Assembly (NCBI GenBank): GCA_041748075.1
Contig: JBGTDX010000060.1
Span: 1 to 37,253 of the forward strand
Origin: JBGSYJ01 sp041748075
Lineage (GTDB): Bacteria; Acidobacteriota; Thermoanaerobaculia; Gp7-AA8
Reading direction: 5' to 3'
DNA length: 37,253 nt
This document shows positions 21,584 through 28,566 of the stretch, in pieces. Made by a program: the position numbers and the translations under genes. The notes under the pieces were generated by a model. The model worked only from the letters and a program-made list of their open reading frames with translations, did not search any database and was not told where the DNA came from. Positions within the stretch are counted from its first letter, which is position 1. Each line of letters starts with the position of its first letter.

Positions 21584-23005
21584 TCACGATTCCCTGAACG
21601 CCAGGCCGTCGAGGGCGGGATCAGGCGTGGGGGCGGAGGATGCCTTCCGCAATGCCGCGATCCTCTCCTTTGCAGTAATGGCGGCTGCTCTGACACGCGA
21701 CGGCGCCGTTCCGCCAACGCTTGATTTGCCTGCAACGGCAAGTCCTGCGTCGAGCGATTCGAGATCGCGCTCCGTGATGTCAGCGGACGCTCCCATGTCG
21801 CGAAGAGTCTTTCCCTCCGCGATCGCTTCCGCAAGCCTTCTGCTCACGACCTCATGTGCCCGCCGGAACGGAACGCCGCGACGGACGATTGCATCGGTCA
21901 GTTGTGTAGCGAGCAGGGTGTCGTTCGACGCCGCGGATTGCATTCGCTCGCGCTGCAGATTGAGCGCTGCGAGCAGCCCGAAGAGGGCCGGAAGTGCCGC
22001 ATCGACGAGCGCGCGCGTCCGGAATACCGGCTCCTTGTCGAGCTGAAGATCCTTGTTGTAGGCGAGCGGAAGTCCCTTGAGCAGAGATAGCAGACCGGTC
22101 AGCTCTCCGATCAGGCGGCCGGCGTGACCGCGCACGAGCTCGAGCACATCGGGGTTCTTCTTCTGCGGCATGCGGGATGATCCTGTCGACCAGGCGTCGG
22201 ACAACTCGACGAAGCCGAACTCCTGGCTCGAGAAGGCGATCAGGTCTTCCGCCAGCTTCGAGAGGTGGTTGAAGAGCATCGCCGTCGCGTAGAGATAGTC
22301 CGCTGCGAAGTCGCGGTCCGAGACGGCATCGAGAGAATTCGCGGTCGGCCTGCTGAATCCGAGGGAGTCCGCGAGCCGGTGACGGTCGATATTCACGGGC
22401 GTTCCGGCAAGCGCTCCGGAGCCGAGCGGGCATTCGTTCGCGCGGTCGAACGCCGACTGAAAACGATCGACGTCGCGGAGCAGCATTTCGACGTACGCAA
22501 GCGCCCAGTGACCGAACGTGATGACCTCTGCCTGCTGCATGTGGGTGTAGCCGGGAAGCGGCGAGTCTGCTTCTGCCTCGCCGTGCGTCGCGAGAACGTC
22601 CGCGAGGTCGAGCGTTTTCTGCTTCGCTTCAGAGAGCGCATCCCGGACGAACATCCGGAAGTCGGTCGCGACCTGATCGTTGCGGGAACGGCCTGTGTGA
22701 AGTTTGCCCGCGAGCGGACCGAGTTTGGCTGCAAGCTTCGCTTCGACGTAAGAATGAACGTCCTCGTGATCGACGTCGTCGGCTTCAGGAGCAATGCGCC
22801 CGATCTCCCGAAGCACCTCGACGATCGCGTCCGCTTCCTCGACAGTCAGCACTCCACTACGCCCGAGGGCCTGCGCCCACGCGATCGATCCGATCACGTC
22901 CTGCTCGAGCAGCTCGATGTCGAAGCTGAATGAGTCGTTGAATTTTCTGAGTGCGTCGGAGGACGGTTCCGTGAATCGTCCTCCCCAGAGTTGTTTACGT
23001 GCCAT
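21584..23005 (-). CDS. argH: Argininosuccinate lyase
   Basis: ArgH splits argininosuccinate into arginine and fumarate, the final step. The superfamily signature GSSRMPQKKNPD is present near residue 280, along with HTGRSRNDQVATD near 103-115 and TPVNIDRHRLADSLGF. Length is 473 residues. AAAGGATCATCTA precedes ATG 23005. The C-terminal tail SSAPTPDPALDGLAFRES is a little longer than usual. argJ starts one base after its TGA. Upstream, a 250-bp composite repeat separates it from argG. Confidence 0.96.
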   Translation of the reverse strand: MARKQLWGGRFTEPSSDALRKFNDSFSFDIELLEQDVIGSIAWAQALGRSGVLTVEEADAIVEVLREIGRIAPEADDVDHEDVHSYVEAKLAAKLGPLAGKLHTGRSRNDQVATDFRMFVRDALSEAKQKTLDLADVLATHGEAEADSPLPGYTHMQQAEVITFGHWALAYVEMLLRDVDRFQSAFDRANECPLGSGALAGTPVNIDRHRLADSLGFSRPTANSLDAVSDRDFAADYLYATAMLFNHLSKLAEDLIAFSSQEFGFVELSDAWSTGSSRMPQKKNPDVLELVRGHAGRLIGELTGLLSLLKGLPLAYNKDLQLDKEPVFRTRALVDAALPALFGLLAALNLQRERMQSAASNDTLLATQLTDAIVRRGVPFRRAHEVVSRRLAEAIAEGKTLRDMGASADITERDLESLDAGLAVAGKSSVGGTAPSRVRAAAITAKERIAALRKASSAPTPDPALDGLAFRES

Positions 23006-23041
23006 TAGATGATCCTTTGGTTGCGCGTGTCTTGTGATGAG

Positions 23042-23278
23042 GAAGAGTGAAGGGTGAAGAGTGAAGAGTGAAAGGGGAACGGCGTGTCATCCAGAGCGAA
23101 GCGAAGGTTCCCCGCAGTATTCGCGGTTGTCCCATCGAGGCATGGGATCCTTCGCTTCGCTCAGGATGACACAATCGTCACTTACTCGTCAGTCGTCACT
23201 CCCTCACTCCCTCACTCTTCACTCTTCACCCTTCACTCTTCACCCTTCACTCTTCACCCTTCACCCTTCACCCTTCTC
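23042..23278. repeat. GTGAAGG heptamer inverted repeat enclosing another palindrome (argG-argH)
   Basis: In the operon direction (minus strand), a long left arm of GTGAAGG/GTGAAGA units (23278 down to about 23176, over ten units, degenerating toward the centre) follows argG. The right arm (23074-23042) is its reverse complement and leads to argH. The CATCCTGAGCG element (23084-23172) sits between them. The argG stop codon lies within the left arm. Confidence 0.93.
23084..23172. repeat. CATCCTGAGCG palindromic element, copy 3
   Basis: Arms GTGTCATCCAGAGCGAAGCG and its near reverse complement ending AGGATGACAC flank about 35 bp. It is nested in the GTGAAGG heptamer arms, the same arrangement as copy 2. 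Confidence 0.9.
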
Positions 23279-24492
23279 TTCCCCTCCACTGCCATTGGAC
23301 CGATACGCTTGCGTCCCTTGGTCGGTAGACCGAACAGCTTGATGAACCCGGCCGAATCGTTGGAGTCATAGCCCGACATGTCGAACGAAGCGAGGTTCTG
23401 AGAGTAGAGCGAGTAAGGCGATTGCCGGCTGATCACGCTCGCGTGTCCTTTGAACAAAGACAAGGTGACCGATCCACTCGTCGACTCCATCACCTTGTCG
23501 AAGAACGCATCCATCCCCTCCTTGAGCGGCGAGAACCACTGGCCGAAGTAGACCAGCTCCGCGTAGCGCGTTGCAAGGCGCTCCTTCTCGTGCGAAGTCT
23601 CCCGGTCGAGCGTCAGCGATTCGAGCGCTCTCAGTGCGGTGACGAGGATCGTTCCGCCCGGCGTTTCGTACACGCCGCGTGACTTGATTCCGATCAGACG
23701 GTTCTCGACGAGATCGACACGTCCCACGCCATGCGCGCCGCCAATCGTGTTGAGCGTCTGTACGAGCTCCAGAGGATCGAGATCCTGACCATTCACGGCG
23801 ACAGGAATGCCGGACTCGAAGGAGATCGTGACATTCTCCGGCTCGTCGGGCGCCAGGCGCGGATCGACCGTCAGGCGGAACATTGCCGGGTCGGGTACGA
23901 AAGCGGGATCCTCGAGCGGCCCTCCTTCATGGGACAGATGCCACAGGTTCCGGTCGCGTGAATAGGGATCCTTCTTTGTCACCGGGATCGGGATGTTCTT
24001 CGAGATCGCGTAGTCGATGGCATCCTCACGCGAGACGATCGACCACTCGCGCCAGGGTGCGATGACGGTGAGCTCCGGCGCGAGCGCCTGCCAGGCGAGC
24101 TCGAAGCGCACCTGATCATTGCCCTTGCCCGTGCAGCCGTGTGCGAGCCCGTCGCATCCCGTCGCGAGCGCGATCTCCACCTGCTTGCGCGCGATCAGCG
24201 GCCGCGCCGTCGCGGTGCCGAGGAGATAGTCCTTCTCGTAGATCGCTCCGGCCTTGAGGACGGGGAAGATGTAATCCTCCGCGAACTCGGCCTTCGCATC
24301 GACGAGGTGAAAATCAGTGGCTCCGGTCTGGTAAGCCTTCTCTTCGAGTCCGGAAGTCTCTTCCTGCTGTCCGACGTCGACGGCCACCGCGATCACTTCG
24401 CATCCATAGTTTTCCTGAAGCCAGGGAATGATGATGGATGTGTCGAGACCGCCGGAGTAGGCGAGGGCGACGCGTTTCGGTGTCTGTTTCAT
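23254..24492 (-). CDS. argG: Argininosuccinate synthase
   Basis: ArgG condenses citrulline and aspartate with ATP. The PPi-loop AYSGGLDTS is at residues 11-19, and THGCTGKGNDQ-type sequence (here AHGCTGKGNDQVRFE) follows. I start at ATG 24492 (MKQTPKRVALAYSGG), preceded by AAAAGGAAAACAGAATCG; this gives 412 residues, typical for type I enzymes. The open frame extends 26 residues further up but without support. The last eight residues, KRRVKGEG, and the TGA are encoded by GTGAAGG repeat units, so the native C-terminus has been extended or replaced. Confidence 0.96.
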   Translation of the reverse strand: MKQTPKRVALAYSGGLDTSIIIPWLQENYGCEVIAVAVDVGQQEETSGLEEKAYQTGATDFHLVDAKAEFAEDYIFPVLKAGAIYEKDYLLGTATARPLIARKQVEIALATGCDGLAHGCTGKGNDQVRFELAWQALAPELTVIAPWREWSIVSREDAIDYAISKNIPIPVTKKDPYSRDRNLWHLSHEGGPLEDPAFVPDPAMFRLTVDPRLAPDEPENVTISFESGIPVAVNGQDLDPLELVQTLNTIGGAHGVGRVDLVENRLIGIKSRGVYETPGGTILVTALRALESLTLDRETSHEKERLATRYAELVYFGQWFSPLKEGMDAFFDKVMESTSGSVTLSLFKGHASVISRQSPYSLYSQNLASFDMSGYDSNDSAGFIKLFGLPTKGRKRIGPMAVEGKRRVKGEG

Positions 24493-24563
24493 CGATTCTG
24501 TTTTCCTTTTGGTCTTGTCTGGATCCTGAACAGCAGCGTGTGTCATCGGCGCATGTAGGCCGA

Positions 24564-24652
24564 GTGTCATCCTGAGCGCAGCGAAGGATCCCCTCGTTTT
24601 CCACGCTCCAGGTCAATCGGCAGGGGATCCTTCGCTTCGCTCAGGATGACAC
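24564..24652. repeat. CATCCTGAGCG palindromic element, copy 4, translated into argD
   Basis: A full element (arms GTGTCATCCTGAGCGCAGCG and AAGCGAAGGATCC in inverted order around a 30-bp centre) lies at the argD-argG junction. Both arms and the centre are in the argD frame. The argD stop TGA comes from the outer AGGATGACA of the far arm. Confidence 0.93.
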
Positions 24653-25838
24653 CTGTCGCCAGCGTCTCTTCCAGCGCTTTGACGAACGCGCTGAGCGCTT
24701 TCTTCGGTACCGTGTACGGCGGAAGAAGCCGGATGACTTTCTCGCGCGCGGTGCCGGCCACGAAGCCCTTCGCGAGCAGCTCGCGAACGACTGGAGCGGC
24801 GGGACGGTCGAGCTCGATGCCCCACATCATTCCCATTCCGCGGATCTCGACGATCGCGCTCTCCCGCTGCTGGAGCGACTCGAGCTCTCCTCGGAACCAC
24901 TCGCCCAGCTTCGTCACGCGATCGAGCAGCTTCTCGCTCTCGATTGCCTGCAGGACCGTCAGTCCCAGCCGGCATGCGAGCGGATTGCCGCCGAAAGTCG
25001 TTCCGTGATGGCCCGGCTTGACGACGCCATCGAGCGCAGGTCCTGTGAGCACCGCTCCGAGCGGCAGCCCGCCGCCGAGAGGTTTCGCCAGCGTAACCAT
25101 GTCCGGGATTACGCCGGAATGTTCGAATGCGAAGAGCTTCCCGGTTCGTCCGAGGCCGCATTGGATTTCGTCGAAAATCAGAAGCGCGCCGGTTCGATCC
25201 GCCATCTGCCGCGCTGCCACGAGGAACTCATCGCTGAGCGGGACGACTCCGCCCTCGCCGAGCACCGGCTCGAGGATGATCGCCGAAGTATCGGCAGTCA
25301 CCGCGGCGCGGAGCGCCTCGACGTCATTGGGTGCGACGAACGCGACGCCCGGAACGAGCGGGACAAACGGCGTGCGATACGCCTCGTGTCCTGTCATCGA
25401 CAGCGAGCCGAGCGTTCTGCCGTGAAAGCTCTCTTCGAGCGCAACGATCCTGCTGCGGCCCGGGTTCACCAGACGCGCGAACTTGAGCGCCGCCTCGTTC
25501 GCCTCCGTCCCGCTGTTGCAGAAGAAGATGCGCGACATCAGCGATGCTTCGACGAGGCTCTGCGCGAGAAGGCCCTGCGCCGGGCAATAGTAGAGATTCG
25601 ACACGTGCAGCAGGCTTCGCGATTCCTCGCGGAGTGCCTGCACGATTCGAGGATGCTGGTGTCCGAGAACGTTCACGGCGATTCCGCCGAGAAGATCCCA
25701 GTACTTTTTACCGTCGGCGCAGACGAGCTGCGAGCCTCGTCCGCTTCGCGGATGGAAAGGTGTCCGGGCGTACGTCCCGAGGATGAATGAGCTGTCGCGC
25801 AGCTCGACTGCGGCGGGAGAGTTGTCATGCAGCAACAA
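24567..25838 (-). CDS. argD: Acetylornithine aminotransferase with repeat-encoded tail
   Basis: ArgD is a class III PLP aminotransferase making N-acetylornithine. The PLP lysine is in TLAKPLGGGLPLG (Lys252 from my start), with FDEIQCGLGRTG before it and the substrate region FCNSGTEANEAALKFAR. I prefer TTG 25838, seven bases after GGAGGG and overlapping the argB stop, giving 423 residues; ATG 25877 and 25913 are alternatives that would overlap argB more. The enzyme proper ends near ALEETLAT; the last 28 residues (VILSEAKDP, LPIDLERGKR, GDPSLRSG) are the translated palindromic element. Confidence 0.94.
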   Translation of the reverse strand: MLLHDNSPAAVELRDSSFILGTYARTPFHPRSGRGSQLVCADGKKYWDLLGGIAVNVLGHQHPRIVQALREESRSLLHVSNLYYCPAQGLLAQSLVEASLMSRIFFCNSGTEANEAALKFARLVNPGRSRIVALEESFHGRTLGSLSMTGHEAYRTPFVPLVPGVAFVAPNDVEALRAAVTADTSAIILEPVLGEGGVVPLSDEFLVAARQMADRTGALLIFDEIQCGLGRTGKLFAFEHSGVIPDMVTLAKPLGGGLPLGAVLTGPALDGVVKPGHHGTTFGGNPLACRLGLTVLQAIESEKLLDRVTKLGEWFRGELESLQQRESAIVEIRGMGMMWGIELDRPAAPVVRELLAKGFVAGTAREKVIRLLPPYTVPKKALSAFVKALEETLATGVILSEAKDPLPIDLERGKRGDPSLRSG

Positions 25839-26607
25839 GGTGAGTCCCTCCTTCTCCGCCTGCGAGTGAGGCGGCATGCCGGCTCGGTCCGGCGATGACG
25901 ACGTTTGCGACACCTCCGGCGAGCGCTTCCAGACATGCGCGGAGCTTCGGCTTCATTCCGCCGGAGACGGCGGAAGATGCGAGCAGCGCCGCGGCCCCCG
26001 ACATATCGAGCGACGGAACGATCGTGCCGTTCGTATCGAGCACTCCTTCAACGTCGGTGAGAAACACCAGCTTCGTTGCGCCGGTCGCGACGGCGACCGC
26101 AGCTGCCGCCGCGTCGGCGTTTACGTTGAGCAGCGCTCCTTCCGGCGACATTCCGAGCGATGCGATGACGGGCAGGAATCCCCCGCCGAGGAGCGTCATC
26201 GCGAGCGCCGGATCGGAGGCGAAGACACGGCCGACGAACTCGAGGTCGATACCGTCGATCGGCGGATGAAGCGTTGCCTGGATCGTGTCTCCGTCCGCGC
26301 CGGAAAAGCCGGCAGCAGCGACGCCGGACATCGCGAGCTGTGAGACGAGCGACTTGTTGACGTTGCCGGCAAGCACACCGGTGACGATCTCGAGAGTCCG
26401 GGCGTCGGTGACTCGCAGCCCCTGCACGGTCCGCTTCGGAATGCCGGCCGCCGCGAGCGCTTTGTCGATGTTCTTTCCGCCGCCGTGGACGACGACGAGG
26501 TTCGGGTTCACGCTCCACCGCTGCGCGATCGCGCCGATGGCGTGATCGCGCAGCTCGACATCGTCGAGGAGGCTTCCTCCGAGTTTCACAACAGTGAGCT
26601 CCGTCAT
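25825..26607 (-). CDS. argB: Acetylglutamate kinase
   Basis: ArgB phosphorylates N-acetylglutamate. The amino acid kinase fold is seen as VVKLGGSLL (residues 6-14), VVVHGGGKNID, the AGNVNKSLVSQL block, NADAAAAAVA and LVFLTDVEGVLD. It has 260 residues and no long N-terminal helix of the arginine-inhibited hexameric type, so feedback control may be weak; that is inference. ATG 26607 overlaps the argC stop (ATGA), and AAGGAGTC lies upstream within argC. Confidence 0.96.
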   Translation of the reverse strand: MTELTVVKLGGSLLDDVELRDHAIGAIAQRWSVNPNLVVVHGGGKNIDKALAAAGIPKRTVQGLRVTDARTLEIVTGVLAGNVNKSLVSQLAMSGVAAAGFSGADGDTIQATLHPPIDGIDLEFVGRVFASDPALAMTLLGGGFLPVIASLGMSPEGALLNVNADAAAAAVAVATGATKLVFLTDVEGVLDTNGTIVPSLDMSGAAALLASSAVSGGMKPKLRACLEALAGGVANVVIAGPSRHAASLAGGEGGTHLVAA

Positions 26608-27623
26608 GCGAGTGACTCCTTTTCATCGAAGCCGTGAACGCGATTGAAGTTCTGGACCGCCTGCGAAGCGGCGCCCTTGAGCAGGTTGTCGATCACCGAG
26701 ACGATCACGGCTCGGCGGCCCCCCTGCAGCAGGACGAAACCGATCTCCGCCCGCGGCGTGCCGACGACGTGTCGCAGCTCCGGGAGATCGCCGGCCGGCC
26801 GGACGCGAACGAACGGCGCTTTCTCGTAAGCCTTCATGAAGGCCTCGCGCATCGTCGCGTCAGTCATCACTTTCGTGAACGAGACGTGAATCGTCGCCAG
26901 GATGCCGCGCACCGTCGGAAGCAGGTGAGCGACGAAAACCAGCGGCGCCCTCGAGTCGAGGTTCAGCCCCTGCCGGACTTCAGGCTCGTGCCGGTGATGA
27001 CCGACGCTGTACGCCTTGAAATTGCCGGCGAGCTCGGAGAACGAGTAGGCGACGTCGCTCTTCTTTCCTGCTCCTGAGACGCCGCTCTTGACGTCGCAGA
27101 TGAGCGCCTGCTCGCGGTCGATGAGCCACCGGAGCGGCCGGAGCGCGAGCAGAATCGCAGTTGGATAACAGCCGGGGTTCGCCACGATTCGGGCGCCCGG
27201 AAGCTCGCCATTGCACCACTCGGTCAGTCCATAAACCGCCTCGGGGAGAAGCTCCGGCCGAGGGTGGTCGAAGCCGTACCAGCCGGGGTACTGCATCGGT
27301 TCGCGGAGGCGGAACGATCCCGAGAGGTCGATGACTCCATATCCGGCATCGACGAGGCGGGGGCCGAGCTCCGCCGAAGTCTCGTTCGGTGTTGCGAGAA
27401 AAACGGAGTCTGCGCCGGTCTGCTCGAGGTGCTCGAACGAGAAGGGCTCAGCTGTCGGCCCGGAGCTTCCGTCGAGCGACGGGTGGATCGACGAGAACGG
27501 CACGGTCTTCCCACCGACGCCTGAGTAGACGCCGGCGAGCTGGACCTCGGAATGGCGCGCCAGAATGGCGGTCAGTTCCGATCCTGCGTATCCGGTGGCT
27601 CCTACGATGGCGACACGTTTCAT
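26604..27623 (-). CDS. argC: N-acetyl-gamma-glutamyl-phosphate reductase
   Basis: ArgC reduces acetylglutamyl phosphate to the semialdehyde with NADPH. The Rossmann start VAIVGATGYAGSEL (residues 4-17), catalytic Cys152 in ANPGCYPT, and HRHEPEV with the conserved histidine are visible. Length is 339 residues. It starts at ATG 27623, 57 bases downstream of argR. Its stop overlaps the argB start by four bases, indicating coupling. No gene lies in the short argR-argC gap. Confidence 0.96.
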   Translation of the reverse strand: MKRVAIVGATGYAGSELTAILARHSEVQLAGVYSGVGGKTVPFSSIHPSLDGSSGPTAEPFSFEHLEQTGADSVFLATPNETSAELGPRLVDAGYGVIDLSGSFRLREPMQYPGWYGFDHPRPELLPEAVYGLTEWCNGELPGARIVANPGCYPTAILLALRPLRWLIDREQALICDVKSGVSGAGKKSDVAYSFSELAGNFKAYSVGHHRHEPEVRQGLNLDSRAPLVFVAHLLPTVRGILATIHVSFTKVMTDATMREAFMKAYEKAPFVRVRPAGDLPELRHVVGTPRAEIGFVLLQGGRRAVIVSVIDNLLKGAASQAVQNFNRVHGFDEKESLA

Positions 27624-27680
27624 GGCGTTGTGAAGTTCTCCAGTTGTTCGGGAAAATGAGAGTGAGGCGCGCGCTGAAGA

Positions 27681-28199
27681 TCAGGCGCGCGTGGTACGGC
27701 GCTCGCGCCGGGGAGGCGCGATGCTCTCGCGGAACTGGCGAACGAGCTTCGATGCGGCCGTGGTGGAGCTTACGGCGAGAAAAATCGTGTCATCGCCTGC
27801 GATGGTTCCGGCGACCTGTGGGAGCGCGGCGGAATCCAGAGCGAGCGCGAGCGGCTGTGCAGCGGCGACGCGCGTTTTCACAACGACGAGGTTGCCGGCC
27901 TGCTCGATGGAGACGGCGAATTCGGAGAGTGCGCGGTTGAGGCGATTCTCACGCGTTTCGGGTGTGGTGAACGGGATGACGGTCGAAGAGCCGGCCTGGC
28001 CGATTGCTGCATAGCCATTGGGAGTCTTGGCGAGACCGAGCTCGCGGATGTCGCGGGAGAGGGTCGGCTGGGTGGTGTCGAAGCCTTCGGCATGGAGCAG
28101 CGAAAGGAGCTCTTCCTGGGAGGTGACGGCGCGCTTCGCGACGATCCTGAGGATCGTTTCGCGGCGGCGGGCGGGGTCGCTGTTCGAATATTTATGCAT
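27681..28199 (-). CDS. argR: Arginine repressor
   Basis: The 172-residue ArgR has an N-terminal winged helix (SQEELLSLLHAEGF then TTQPTLSRDIRELGL, with the recognition Ser-Arg pair) and a C-terminal arginine-binding trimerisation domain with GTIAGDDT (131-138). It binds ARG boxes with arginine as corepressor. It is the first gene of the arg operon. The start ATG 28199 overlaps an ARG box, and only about five bases separate it from the predicted transcription start, so the message may be leaderless. The basic tail APPRRERRTTRA is longer than in E. coli. Confidence 0.95.
   Translation of the reverse strand: MHKYSNSDPARRRETILRIVAKRAVTSQEELLSLLHAEGFDTTQPTLSRDIRELGLAKTPNGYAAIGQAGSSTVIPFTTPETRENRLNRALSEFAVSIEQAGNLVVVKTRVAAAQPLALALDSAALPQVAGTIAGDDTIFLAVSSTTAASKLVRQFRESIAPPRRERRTTRA
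28185..28198 (-). promoter_or_regulatory. ARG box 1, overlapping the argR start
   Basis: On the minus strand it reads TGCATAAATATTCG, against the consensus TGAATWWWWATTCA (two mismatches). It covers the first codons of argR and is spaced 20 bp from box 2, matching tandem ArgR site spacing of 20-21 bp. Confidence 0.75.
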
Positions 28200-28204
28200 C
28201 TTCG

Positions 28205-28218
28205 TGAATAATTATGCA
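28205..28218 (-). promoter_or_regulatory. ARG box 2, overlapping the -10 region
   Basis: On the minus strand it reads TGCATAATTATTCA, one mismatch from TGAATWWWWATTCA. It contains the predicted -10 hexamer, so ArgR binding would block RNA polymerase, giving autoregulation of the whole arg operon. Confidence 0.85.
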
Positions 28219-28238
28219 TGCTCAAACTGTGGTGTCAA
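28211..28238 (-). promoter_or_regulatory. Sigma70-type promoter of the arg operon
   Basis: A perfect TTGACA (28238-28233) and CATAAT (28216-28211) are separated by 16 bases. Initiation would fall near 28204, five bases before the argR ATG. Confidence 0.75.
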
Positions 28239-28276
28239 GGTGTTTATTCCGGGGGGGGATGATGGGAGGGAGGGTT

Positions 28277-28373
28277 TCAACCTTCAGCCTTCAATTCAAC
28301 ATTCAATTCAATATTCGGGCGGGGGGCATCTCCCCTTCATCCCCCGCCCGAATGTTGAATTGAATGTTGAATG
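28277..28373. repeat. TTCAACA/TTCAATA inverted repeat (argR-secreted protein)
   Basis: Core arms 28297-28324 and 28342-28369 are reverse complements over 28 bp with one mismatch. They carry CAACATTCAATTCAAYATTC followed by GGGCGGGG. The 17-bp centre is small. The order of the arms is opposite to other sites: here the stop-free arm comes first on each strand. A degenerate single-arm copy with the same G-rich flank is at 37086-37127. Confidence 0.92.
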
Positions 28374-28420
28374 CCCCTCCCTCTCCCCAGGGCCACACCC
28401 CACATAAACGGAATGCACCC

Positions 28421-28449
28421 TTTCCAAAATGCGCCGAGAAGCTAATAAT
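28421..28449 (+). promoter_or_regulatory. Possible promoter of the secreted PKD protein gene
   Basis: TTTCCA (28421-28426) and AATAAT (28444-28449) are spaced 17 bases apart, upstream of ATG 28567. Both hexamers are imperfect. Confidence 0.35.
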
Positions 28450-28566
28450 GTGTGCTTCTCCGACGCGCATGCCTCTCGTCCGAAGTCCGCTTCGGCGCCA
28501 GCACCCGCGTTCTCGAAGGTACGAATGTCTTTCAGGCCCCTCCGGACAGGGCAAAGGGTTCCCATC

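Larger units (their letters stand above)
28200..28566. other. Divergent intergenic region between argR and the secreted protein
   Basis: These 367 bases hold the argR promoter and ARG boxes on the left, a heptamer-like inverted repeat in the middle (28277-28373), and a possible rightward promoter on the right. An open frame enters the secreted protein from 28429, but its translation (RREANNVCFSDAHASRP) is not protein-like. I see no gene. Confidence 0.6.
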
